The translations under genes were made by a program, and so were the position numbers. A stretch of 64,000 nucleotides of DNA from Otatea glauca. Its lineage: Eukaryota > Streptophyta > Magnoliopsida > Poales > Poaceae. Positions 1 through 11,100 of this stretch are shown here, in pieces (within the stretch, counting starts at the first letter, position 1; every line of letters starts with the position of its first letter). The DNA is taken from positions 697,001 through 761,000 of the forward strand of contig CM070725.1 of the NCBI GenBank assembly GCA_036346275.1. Direction: 5' to 3'. The notes under the pieces were generated by a model, which had not been told where the DNA came from, ran no database searches, and was given only the letters and a program-made list of their open reading frames with translations.

Positions 1-14
1 CCCAATGCATAAGA

Positions 15-836
15 ATGGATAATGATAAAGAGTTTACCTCAAAAGCATTTAATGATTATTGCATGGCCTTAGACATAACAATGGAATATTCTGTCTTGCA
101 TGTTCATAGTCAAAATGGACTTGTTGAATCATTAATGAAGAGGATCAAGATGATCGCTAGACCCTTATTAATGGAATCTAGTCTACCAGCTACGTGTTAG
201 GGACACGCTATATTACATGCATCAGCGGTAATACAACTCCGATCATCTGCATACCATAAGTTGTCACTTTTCCAACTAGCGTGTGAGAAAGAGCCAAGTA
301 TTTCCTATTTGCGTAAATTCAAATGTGTCAATTACGAATCCATCTCACCTACTCAACGTACATCAATGGGTCACCACTATAAATTAGGAGTTTACAAGGG
401 ATTTGAATATTTGTCTATGGTAAAATATTTGGAGCCCATGAAACAAGACTTGCTGAAAGAAAGATACGCTGGCACGATATTTATTGAAGAACTATTCCCA
501 ATATTAGGGAAAGGAAAGGACCACAAGTTCAACTACCGGGAAATATCATGGAATGATAGTAATCTTCATTATATTGATCCACGCACTAAGGACTCTGACC
601 AAGAGATTCGAAGGATAATAGATTTGAAAAATCTTGCAAATCAGCTACCAGATTCATTTGTTGATCATAAAGGAGTTACAAAGTCACATATGCCAGTAGT
701 AAATACACTTGAAAGGATAGAACCATTCCAGGTCTGGGTTCTACATAGGACTCTACCACTCTTCAAAGAAGAGGGGGAGACCTCATGGGATAAAGGATCT
801 CAAACCGCAGAGACATCCACAAAAGAGATGTATTGA
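15..836 (+). pseudogene. Copia integrase fragment
   Basis: Two pieces in different frames (15-200 and 261-836) hold the end of an integrase core (DKEFTSKAFNDYC, then HVHSQNGLVESL) and the following C-terminal region (PISYLRKFKC-like, then the degenerate joining region up to RIEPF). A stop at 198-200 and a frame change separate them. The DDE Glu is expected in the ESL segment. This is transposon sequence, not a host gene. Confidence 0.8.
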
Positions 837-2176
837 ATAGGAGGAGAAACTCCATGAACTAAACATGAATGAGAAATGCCCAACAGATGTTATACCCTAA
901 GTGAAAACACGACGAGTGATGCCCTGTGTAGGAGCAGAGGGGAAGGTGCCCCATGTTGGAGTATAGGAACAAGTGAAGCGCACCTGCCAACACTGGGGTA
1001 ATGGAACAATCAGACTCTACCATTACAGAAATAGTGGAGAGCTAATATATTTAAATAAGGTTCCAATTGATTTGGACAAAAGAGTTTTCCATAAATTACG
1101 TGAAAACGGGAGAAGTCTTTTATAGACAAGCATGTGCTTCATTTCAAAGGTTGTCTTAGATATAATCAGATTCGAAACCAAAGATGATTGTGGAATCCAA
1201 GAATCAATAGGATTAGGATAAATGAAAGGAAGCAATCAAGGATGAAGTAACTTCCTTAATAAGAGGAAAGTCTTCGGACCTGTGATCAAAACACCTCACG
1301 ATGTTATTCCTGTTGGACACAAGTGAGTGTAAGTTCAAGCTCTATTAGTTTTGATGATTGGTTTAATATTAATGTTTAATCATTGTTTAATAACAAATCT
1401 AATCTTTATGAGACTAACATGTTTAATTGAGCTACATTCTTATTAGTCTCAAATTTGGATGGAAAATGGAAAACCCAAGGTATGCACTTGTATTCACTCT
1501 ATTGTCTTAATGCATACATAGGATTCAAGTTAAAAGATGAACTCTTCCATTGCCTTTGTCTAAATATGTGCATTATGTTTCTAAATATTATATGTACATG
1601 AATGCACACATCTAGGGGGAGTTGATAATTTAACTTCATGTTTCAATTGTATTAATCCATGTCCTCTTGCCATATAATATAAAGGATCAAGACTTTGAAA
1701 CAATCTTTTGAGTATATATAACTTGTGTAGCTGTAGTATACTCATGCTAATATAGGATAAACTCATATGCAATCTAAGATTGATTATGTGCATATTGATT
1801 CCATGTTCAATTAGTTATATGCACATACTTAATAGAGTTTATTCTATAGTTGATGGTCTAAATGTATTGATCCCTTTCCATCACTCAAACATATTGGATC
1901 ATTACTTTTCATCAAATTGAGTATATGAAACTTATGTAGTTACATATACTCATATCAATTTAAATGAAGTTTAAATTGAGTTCGACTGTCTTTCGATCAA
2001 TCAGAGAACGCTTCATCATATGTTGATAGTGTTCCTTGTTAATTAAAGACAAGCGAAAAGTTCTTGAGTATAATGAAGCATTAGTCGCATCAAAGTACTC
2101 AAGACATAATTAATCATTCAACTTGATTTGGGTTGCGCTCAATCGATTTTAGAGGCATCCATTATGTGTTAATGGA

Positions 2177-2995
2177 GTGCAAGTGATGATTGAGACTAAT
2201 CTTATAGAGGAAAATAAAGAGCTCAAGGAACAAGTCACTCAATTGAGAAGTGACTTAGAGAAGTGCTTCAAAGGGGAGGCCACTCTCGACAACATTCTAA
2301 GCAATCAACGAAAGTTGGTTGACAGGAAAGGGATCGGTTACATCTCCAAGAGGGAGAAGAAAATGAAGGGCCACTACGCCTCGGTGCGTCCTCATCAAGT
2401 GGAGAACAAGTCCACACCACCAATGAAGAGGCAAACTGGCAAGGAGCAAGTCAAGAAGGTCAAAAGAGGGCCACATAGCGTGACGTGCTTCAATTGCCGG
2501 GAAAGGGGACATTTCGGTAAGAATTATCTCTTAATTAACACTTCTAAGCCTATTATTGTTAATGATTATTATTTGTTTAGGAAGGACAAAAATGGCAATG
2601 TGTTTGCCAAGTTTGTCGATTCTCCTAAGACTATGCAAAATAGTGATAATCATTTGCTTAGAAGAAATAAATCTAGAAATGTGTTTGCTCAAAATGCTAG
2701 ATTTTCTAAGATCAAGAAAAATCATGTTGATCATGTACTTAGGAAAAATAACAATGGCAAACCATTTGCTAGATTTGCTAGATCCTCTAAGCGTTCTTAT
2801 TATAATGATTATTATGTACTTAGAAAGGATCAAACTAGGAATGGATTTGCTAAAAGTGCAAAAACTCCTAAGTCTCCTCAATTCAATGCCGATAAATCGC
2901 TTAGGAGTAATAATAATCGCAAATCCATTGCTAGTCATGTTAGTTCACCTAAAACTATTATGTTATGGCTATTTTGGTTCCTAAATCTCTTGTGA
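2177..2995 (+). pseudogene. Copia gag fragment with zinc knuckle and five-unit repeat
   Basis: A 272-residue reading frame opens with a coiled-coil-like stretch (ENKELKEQVTQLRSDLEK), then a basic region and a zinc knuckle CFNCRERGHFGKNY in which the last Cys of the usual CX2CX4HX4C is Tyr. After it, residues about 129-260 consist of five units of 23-28 residues built on the pattern D-Y-x-L-R-K-x-x-x-G/R-N-x-F-A. The frame runs into NILGPNKNWVP after a frame change near 2985. It belongs to a SIRE-like copia gag; the missing knuckle Cys and lost protease frame suggest it is inactive. Confidence 0.7.
2561..2956 (+). repeat. Five degenerate about 84 bp tandem units in gag
   Basis: Units begin at 2561, 2645, 2729, 2807 and 2888 with lengths 84, 84, 78, 81 and 69 bp, all multiples of three, so the reading frame stays open through every unit. 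Shared codons spell L-R/F-R-K and V/P-F-A-x-F/S. Confidence 0.8.
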
Positions 2996-3330
2996 CTAAC
3001 ATTCTTGGACCCAACAAAAATTGGGTACCAATAAGTGCCTAAAAGTTTATTAGGTGCTTGGAGATGAATTGGAAGCTTTGGCTCAATCAAGAGGATGATC
3101 TTATCATGTGCAAAGGGAGCCAAGCTTGAGGACATTCACTTCAATCATGAACCAATGTCATCTCGGGTAACAAGTAATTAAATTGATTCTTATAGTTTAT
3201 AGCCTTGTGTAGATTATATTGTTTTATTCATGAAAATCAATTTGAATTGCTTGTTCATGTTCTTGCTCATGCTTCTTACTTGAATTGATTGAAATCTTGA
3301 GCAAGTTGGGTGGTGGCGCATTAAGAGGGA

Positions 3331-3404
3331 GTGCTAAATCATAACCATGTATATCACATCCCTATGTGTGCTAAATCATAACCATGTATATCACATCCCT
3401 ATGT
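3331..3404 (+). repeat. Perfect 37 bp tandem duplication
   Basis: The 37-mer beginning GTGCTAAATCATAACC occurs at 3331-3367 and again, identical, at 3368-3404, exactly at the right edge of the nested copia fragment. Confidence 0.95.
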
Positions 3405-4114
3405 ATATCATAAGAAAGAAGAACAAACATAATGAAGTGGTGAGATATAGAGTGAGATTAATGGCACAAGGATTTACGCAAAGACCTGGCATCGATTTCG
3501 ATGAAACTTAATCTCCTGTAATGGAAAGCACAATGTTCAGCTTTGCCAGCATGAATGAATTTAAGAATGAAACTTATCGATGTCGTGACTACATATTTGT
3601 ATAGGTTAATAGATTCTGAAATATTCATGTAGATTCTAGAGGGATTTAAAATCCTACATATGAGCGAGAATGAATATCGCAACATGTATAGTGTCAAGTT
3701 GCAAAAATCACTCTTATGTGGTACAACTCATTGAGTGAATTCCTTTTACAAAAGGGAAACATAAACAACGAAGTATGTCCATATTTGTTCATAAAGAAAT
3801 CCAAGAGTGAATTCCGCATCATCTCTTTGTACGTTGATGACTTGAACATAATTGGAAACACGAAAGACATTCTTGAAATGAGCTCATACTTAAAGACAGA
3901 ATTCAAGATGAAAGATTTGGGTGAAACCAAATATTGTCTCATTTTTAAATATTGTCTCATTTTTCATGCTGAGAATATGCCTATAGGTATATTTTTGCAT
4001 CATACCACCTACAAAAAAGTGGAGAGATTTTATCTCTATAAATCTCATCCACTAAGTAGACCCATGATTATTAGGTCGCTAAAAGTGGATAAATGTCCAT
4101 ATGGACCTAAATGA
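3405..4114 (+). pseudogene. Copia reverse transcriptase fragment
   Basis: 3405-3700 encodes the RT start (NEVVRYRVRLMAQGFTQRPG, then FDETY) with stops; 3716-4114 encodes WYNSLSEFL and the catalytic YVDD box (SLYVDDLNIIG) followed by the KMKDLGETKYCL motif. An 18 bp in-frame tandem duplication at 3929-3964 repeats KYCLIF, a change not expected in a working enzyme. Several frames are needed to read the domain. Confidence 0.85.
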
Positions 4115-4217
4115 GAGAAGGAAGATACTTTAGGGCCCGAAACCCTTATTTAAGTGCTCTTGGAGCATTATACTTGCCAACTATACAAGGCATAATATTG
4201 CATTTATAGCAAATTGT

Positions 4218-4781
4218 TTGGCAAGATATAGTTTTGAGTCTACTAAGAGGCATTGGAACGGAATTAAGGGAATCCTCATGTACCTTAGAGGTACTACTGA
4301 TCTTGGACTCTTCTATCCCAAGGGTCAAGATGTAAGGTTAACATGTTACTTAGATGCTGGCTATCTTTTAGACCCCTATAATGCCAAGTCACAGACTGGA
4401 TACATCTTTCTAAGTGATTCTATATGTGTTGCACAAATGAAGAATAACTATATCAAGACATGTATAATAAAGCATATACTCCATAAACATTTATACCCAT
4501 ATGAACAGCAAGATAATAGAAATATAAAAATACAGAAAATTCAATCAAGAGAGAATCTTACGAATTTGTTTACTAAGGCCTTGCTGGGACTAAGATTGAG
4601 AAGCTTATCTATATCATTGGTACGAGAAGACACAAAGAGTTGTTGTCTTCACGGGGAGATATATGATCTTCATATATATTCATTATTAGATGAATATATA
4701 TTGTACTCTTTTTCCTTGTTTATGTTTTTTCCAATGGATTTTCTTATTCAAAGGTTTTTAATAAAGCAGCATGTGCAATAG
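4218..4781 (+). pseudogene. Copia RNase H fragment
   Basis: The frame contains HWNGIKGILMYLRGTTDLGL and a D-A-G-Y followed by SQTGYIFL, the usual copia RNase H landmarks, and ends with ENLTNLFTKAL, the conserved polyprotein tail. Part of the domain between YIFL and the tail is shortened or scrambled. Downstream of the tail, the non-coding segment leads to the purine tract and LTR. Confidence 0.8.
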
Positions 4782-4876
4782 CTATGTACTCTTTTCTTGT
4801 TACAATTTTTCCCACTGGATTTTTGGAAGTTTTAATGAGGCATAAACATGACATTGGCAAATCTTCCAGATGGAGG

Positions 4877-5168
4877 TGTTGTATATCGGTCCGTTTCGAA
4901 GGTATGGTCATACATTGGCACTTTACCTAAACAGAAACCCATTAGGAGCTACCGGCCCATAAGACCCATTATCTAGTTGTCATATAATGCTTATTTATAC
5001 ATGGAAAGGGACTGCCAATAACTTAATATAAGGATAGAGGTCTCTCATTGTATACATACCGTCTACGAGCAAGAGATTAATACAGATAAAAGGCTGAGAC
5101 TATATATTTATGTTCCTGTCTACTTTTAATTTTTATTTACGAGTTAAGAGCTTTGTTTGTCGACAACA
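4877..5168 (+). repeat. 3' LTR of the copia element
   Basis: Begins TGTTG and ends CAACA, a perfect 5 bp terminal inverted pair, about 292 bp long, directly after a purine tract (GATGGAGG, 4869-4876). The position after the RNase H tail fits a copia 3' LTR. Its partner is not in the window, so identity and target duplication could not be tested. Confidence 0.7.
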
Positions 5169-6161
5169 CCGTGAATATACAATATGAATATATACAATAT
5201 TTTAATCACATGTTATTATTGTCAATGCCTTGCGGTTATAGTAGCTCGTGGTTGTTCAAACTTCAAACTGCTGCAATGACCTACCAATCCCCACCAATCT
5301 TTTACGCGAACGCAGAGTAGACACTTTCTGTTCGTTTTGGCAGAGTAAAAATGGTATTAACAACTCTTATAACAGGGTACAATTGGAATTGCAGCAGTGA
5401 AATTATTTTTGAATTAGCTTTGCATTTGTGAGCATAAATACAAGCCCACCGGCAGTATTGGGTGGGAAGTTCAGGGCAAAAAAATTGAAGAACGAAATAG
5501 CAACAGCTCACGCATGTAAACATCTCTGGCATTACTTCACTTCACTCGTATCTAGGGGTGAAAACGGATCGGATCGTATCGTATCTACATGAATACACAA
5601 TTGGGTGTATTTAGCCAAGTAAATCCTGAATCTGCACAAGTATGTTACTAATAATAAAAGATATGATTTATGAATGATGAATCCCTAACTTGGAAGTATG
5701 TCAGTGGCTTACCAAAAAAAAACTCATATACAACGACACCGCCTGATTCGCACAAAATCATCTCACCAGACTTCTATTTTTTTTTTAAAAAAAAGCTTTT
5801 GTCGTAGAAAGAAATCTCACCAGACTATATGCTTCTATCGACCCCCCTGCTGCTACATGCAGCTTTTACTTTCATAGCATACTTGAAGGTCCTGAACCTA
5901 TTTCTTATCTCAAGTAGCATTGTAGAGGAACTGACAATGTTTTTAGAATATAAGCTGGTTAGGCAAGCACATCAAATAATCATAAAACCAGTCGATGGAC
6001 AGTGAGACTTACGCTATAACTATGGTGGGCGCTTGTATTCCAAGACTCAACATAATTGCATATTTTGTTCACCCGATGTATTTAGAGCAATGCTTCTAGC
6101 ACAGACCAGCAGCAATTCCCATGTGCACAACGTCATGTGCCATCCATTTCTGCTTCTGAAG
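5169..6161. other. Intergenic, no gene recognised
   Basis: AT-rich sequence with short open frames only and no family resemblance. A motif GGGGTGAAAACGGATCGG at 5557 onward looks like one end of a grass hAT-type repeat, but no matching opposite end was found. Confidence 0.5.
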
Positions 6162-6163
6162 TA

Positions 6164-6471
6164 CTCCCTCCGTCCTTGAAAGTAAGGGAGAGAAGCATTC
6201 AAATTGTGTCCTCCAATATTAGGGATTGAGAGCTCTCCCCCTTAAATTGTGTCCTCAAATTGTGCCCATGCATACAGATGCACGCAGATACATGCGACCA
6301 CACATATTCCAAAACAAAAATGAGGCAAGTCATTCCCTATAATCGTGATTAATCAATGCATGCATGTTAATTAATAGACACAGTATTAAATAAGGGCATT
6401 AGAGTCTTTTAACAGAAATCATAATCTGTCCTAAAATTTCTTCTGTCCCTTATTTTCCAGAACGGAGGGAG
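6164..6471. mobile_element. Stowaway-type MITE
   Basis: 308 bp bounded by CTCCCTCCGTCC at the left and the inverse ACGGAGGGAG at the right, flanked by TA on both sides (6162-6163, 6472-6473). This TIR and the TA duplication are diagnostic of Stowaway (Tc1/mariner) MITEs in grasses. It lies downstream of the IDM1-like gene. Confidence 0.9.
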
Positions 6472-6473
6472 TA

Positions 6474-8155
6474 CCAACTTTGTTTTTGAATTTTGACACA
6501 TCCAACAACTTAGATGTTCTCCCATCGTTAATAACTTTCTGCAGGGTAACTCTCCACCCATCAGGTCCAAGCTGATGATGTTAACTCTACAGTTCTCATG
6601 GACAACACGTGTCTCAGAATAATAATTTTTCAGATCCAAGAATTGTCCTTTGCCTATTGTTTCAGTGCCTGTAGCGTTCAGCATCTTTGATTTTGGAAGA
6701 CTGTTCTCGAGAAACAGGATTTTCCTGGGCAACTGCAGCCTTTGATATTTCAAGTTGCAGGAGGAGATTGAGGCACAAAATATTAAACTGTTTTCCCCCC
6801 CAAACCATTATCCTCCCAACTCTGCTAAGGACTGAATGAGTAATATACCAGAGTGAGACCATTCCTTTCTGTATGTGTGCAGCTTGGCAACCTACACGCG
6901 CATGATCAATACTCAGAACTGCATACAAACGAATATAAACAAAGTATGGGATAAGAGAAATTGTGTAGTGACGAACTTTAGATGTACTGCACCTTAAGAG
7001 TTATTTGATTTATTATACAAAACACAAATGGCAAATGTATTCTCCTGAGAAACCAGAAGTTGTTCAAAGAATGACCCAGAAGGGCCGAAAACATACATAA
7101 TAAATACCTGGAAAGAAGTGCCCACATGTAGTGATAGGCACATAATAAATAAAGCCCACCAATAATCATTGGCATGAATAATGAGTGGATAGCAACTCTG
7201 CAAGACAGGTATCTGGATCCGGGATTTTAATTTACAGGAAATCACACTTCCCCAATAGTTATCTGCAAATCAACGTGTTACAAGAACTAGTCATGAGTCA
7301 CATTGGCAGGTAAACTAGTAAAGGAGAACACATGGATGAATATGGACTTGTGTAATTCTGACTTGTGGGCAAGCGTACACAGGCATGGTTGTACAATGCA
7401 TGGTAACAAGAAAAGGACAAACAAGCAAAAGGTAGTGCAAGTGAGTAAGTGACTGCAGACATCCTGTGTAAACATTGCCGACAAACATAATAGCATAAAG
7501 TAAGACAACAAATCGAAAGATCAATTGAGACTACAAACATAATCAACTGGAGATGACACGTGTTACTTCTATATTCAGAAAACACTATGAAACCAGCAAA
7601 GGACCGACGTCACTAAGAAACAATATGACATAGGGTAATTGTGGCACACTATGTACATCAAGTTATTAACCATTCTCTGCTTTCAAGTTTCAAACAAAAT
7701 AGATCATATTAAATCACTCCGTTAAGAAAATGCTGCATGTGTAAGGTTGAAGCTGTTTCTTCTATAACGTCCAATGAGGAAAATCATCCATCTGTTTTCA
7801 AATGATAAAGATATCATGGAAAAGTTCTAAGCATTGAAATGCCAAAAGAGCAAACCTTGGCAGAGTGATGCCATGCTGCAGGTTTGCATTCGTCTTTTGG
7901 TTTTCTGAGAGGGACTGCTGCCTTCTCGGAGTTCGACTCTAGGTCTTCTAACAGCTCCAAGTCGTGTTGTTCATAATGCTCACTACCTCTCCCATTAGGC
8001 ATGCAGTTACCATCTGGTAACCTGGAGACATCATACCCATCCTTTCCCTCTCCTGGATAATACCAACAGGATCACATATCACAGACATGAATACACATTG
8101 TGAAGCCGAAAGCATAAATATTGCAAATAGTAAGCAGATTAAAAGTTAACCTGAT
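6474..8155 (-). other. 3' region of IDM1-like gene, possible UTR or extra exons
   Basis: Downstream of the stop at 8156-8158 the minus strand shows a plausible further exon at 7856-8052: acceptor ATCCAG before it, donor AAG|GTTTGC after it, and an open frame with SRLPDGNCMPNGRG and LELLEDLESNSEKAAV. It could be joined in phase from an alternative donor inside the last coding exon (8206|8205, G|GTACAT), replacing the final residues, or be 3' UTR joined from CAG|GTTAAC at 8151|8150. Minus-strand frames at 6662-6928 and 6409-6753 may be further exon remnants, but splice sites there are not convincing. Confidence 0.4.
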
Positions 8156-11100
8156 TTAATAAGCATCAGTATCATCCTCCAAACTCTTTGTTAACAAGGA
8201 TGTACCAGGAAACAGCATCAAGTTTATGGTATCAAGCTGTTTCCTTTCATCTCCTTCGATAGGGTTGAAACCAAACCCCGATGTCCATGTACTCACTAAT
8301 TCTGGAATTGCAGAAAGCACCAACATCTTTACATGAAAGGATCTCAGCTTCTGTATTGAGAGAGAGTCACATGGTTAACCACTGATACTCTATGGTAATA
8401 CATAGTAAATCCACTGTTCTCCGAAACAAGGTACCTCTTCAATGGTGTTGATCAGTCTTCGGCACATTCCTTGACGACGATACTCTGCACAAGTTGCAAT
8501 GAAGGGCAGCTCAGCTGCTTTGGTGCCATGTACTCTGACAAAGACCAAAGATAAAACTATTAAGCTCATAACATTCACATTGAAGCACCAGTTTATAACC
8601 ACTGAAATAATAATTATAGCAAATGGGTATATACATTAACTACATTCAATAAATATGAAAATGGCACACTAATGATTATCGACAGTAAAACTTTAATCTG
8701 TAAGTACATTTTGAGAAGAAAATCATTGAATGCCAAATAAATATTTAGGGAACTGTATAAGATTCCTGAAAGTAACATAACAGAGATCAGATTACATGGA
8801 AATAACCAAAAGGATTACCTGATAGATGCTGCACATAAAATTTCTTCACCTTTCTCCAAGATCACAGTGTAGAAGCCCTGATAATCTAAGCGAGCGTACT
8901 TGGATCTGATTAGAAAAAAGGTGTTCCGTATCAGTATAGTTTCAAATTTTGCAGGAGATGATTAATTACAATGGCAAAAACTTGGTTAACATAATTGATG
9001 ATAAATGCGATACTGCGAAGAAAATATGGTAATAAATCAGCTATTGGCATTCAATCAACAAGGCATGGATTCAGCAATTTTTCTAAAAGAAACGTGACAA
9101 CTGCTGAGTATATTCCCCTTCCGAAAATATTCTGATGAACTGAAGTACAAATGTGAGATAGTCCTCAAAATAACCCCATACAATAACTAGAGACCAGTTT
9201 CTTTTCTTAGATTTAAGCAATAGTCAATTGTTTTCTCTTTTGCACCACAGTTGGGGGTATATGTCTTAGTTCAAACATACATACCCATTCAAGTGCAAGT
9301 ACAGTTTTAATTTGCCAGCATCATGCATCATAAAGATATGTGATAATACTTAATTTTAACTAAATGAGTTAAACATGTAATTTTTGTATTGTTTTTGGAG
9401 TGACAAAATGCAGATGTAGCTACCGTAACACCAAAGTTGATTACTAATACATAGATTATTAAATTTATGTGCTGCAGCATCATTCCTTTCCTCTTGGATT
9501 TACCATACAATACATTATACTACGCTCTTCTTCATGTTTTTGTTACTAAAATTCAATATGTGATGCCTCTGGTGATCTCCAAACAGCACATGGAAAAGAT
9601 AGATTGAACAAATGTAGTTAACTAATTTTTTTGGAACTTGGATTTGTTTAATATCATCACAAGAAAAATCTAAGCATGCCGTATACAGAATATAGGGTAT
9701 AGCAAAAATGATCACATATCATCTTGGGTCCACAGAGTTGGCAATAACATTTATAAAGCAATAGGAATTTATTAAACAAATAAGAAACAGAAAATATGAT
9801 AACCAGAACAACCAACAGAAAACTTGCCCCTGATTGTACAAGACATGTGGTATCATGTCTATGCCAGTTCTAGTATCCACCATTCGGGCAAAGCATTCCT
9901 CCATTAGAGTTAGAGCCACTGCTAATTTTGTATTACATTCTACCATACGTGCAATCTTCTGTACAGAAAGGAGCTGCTGCCCACCACTGTTGCACCTTAA
10001 TATGGTCCACGAAAGCCCATCACCAAGAAAATTCTCCACACCAACACTACCACGCAGTCCTACAAATATCTGTTACAGGAAAAGGCAGAGAACTGCTTCA
10101 TGAGCAAAGAAAGTGAAGAAAGTGAACAGAAAATTCAATGCAAAAAACAATACTAAGGACTTGTTTGGATGGGCCAAAATCCCAGCACATCCACGTGGAT
10201 CCTGTACCATCCAAACAAGGCCTAAGAAGGCAGGCAGTTTGTACAAAAATGAGGTGGTGCACAATATACAGAGTTCTGTCAAGTGCAATCGGCTCATATG
10301 GCACTGAAGCTTTGGAAGAACGGCAAAAGATTAGCACAAGAGGTGAACCAAATAATGTCGAAACAAATCATGCAGATTTGACATGGAAATATAGTATGTA
10401 ACTACACAGCTTTGATAAGTTGTGGTAGACTTCAAATACAACTACAAACAATGGGTGGCTGTGAACAGAACATGATCTTTTACAGATAATACGCTAAATA
10501 AGTCATATTACATGTAAAGGCTCGGGTATCCTCCACCAATGTTGATGTTCTCAGAAAGTAAATACACACCTCTTTACAGTATCTTCCACAAAACCATGCA
10601 TCAGAACCCATATCCTCAAAGGTCATTGTCTCCATCTCAATACAAGTGTCATGGTCTGACAGTGAAGGTGAAAGAAACAAGAATACATCAAAATTGAAGG
10701 CAATAAACATGCAGAATAATTTACTTGCTCCTAATACACTACACACAATTATTACTTTGTACACGAACACACAACCACAGGAGGAGAAATGTTGTTCATT
10801 ACAAACGATGACATGGTAAAATGACAAAAACCAACATAAGAATCACCAAGTATTCCTTGTGAAGAATCTTCAATACCAGCTTTTAACAGAAAAACTAGTG
10901 CACATCCAGACAATCTAAAAGGAACCTAGCATCAATGCCATTATGCCAATGACTAAACAAAAGGGTATCATAGTACTTACATGCAGCTCCACATTGTAAG
11001 CATTTCAAGGTAGCTGAGAAGCTTGAAACCTCCTTTTCACTAACTGGACACCCACAACTCCGACAGGTACAGTTATGGCAGTACCAACTATCATCTGGGA

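Larger units (their letters stand above)
1323..3404 (+). mobile_element. Second copia fragment nested in the copia pol
   Basis: This block interrupts the copia integrase-RT linker. Its first 850 bases are AT-rich and non-coding; then comes a gag-like reading frame (2177-2995) ending in the NILGPNKNWVP motif seen near the gag/protease boundary of SIRE-type copia elements. It ends in a perfect 37 bp tandem duplication next to the right junction. No LTR pair or clear target duplication could be assigned, so the exact edges are approximate. The insertion status is inferred from the broken but otherwise continuous outer pol. Confidence 0.6.
1..5168 (+). mobile_element. Degenerate Ty1/copia retrotransposon, 5' truncated by the window edge
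   Basis: Copia-order remnants read on the plus strand: integrase core and C-terminal part (15-836), the end of the integrase-RT linker (about 1260-1322), RT (3405-4114), RNase H (4218-4580) and a 3' LTR (4877-5168). Frames change often and stops are frequent, so no polyprotein can be made. The element is split at about 1323-3404 by another copia fragment: the coding sense before the gap (FGPVIKTPHDVIPVGHK) and after it (KKNKHNEVVRY) is contiguous in typical copia polyproteins. The 5' LTR and gag lie outside the window or are lost. Confidence 0.85.

Noticed and set aside
2561..2956. CRISPR-like array
   Set aside because: Units are degenerate, contiguous and in frame within gag; no spacers or constant repeats.
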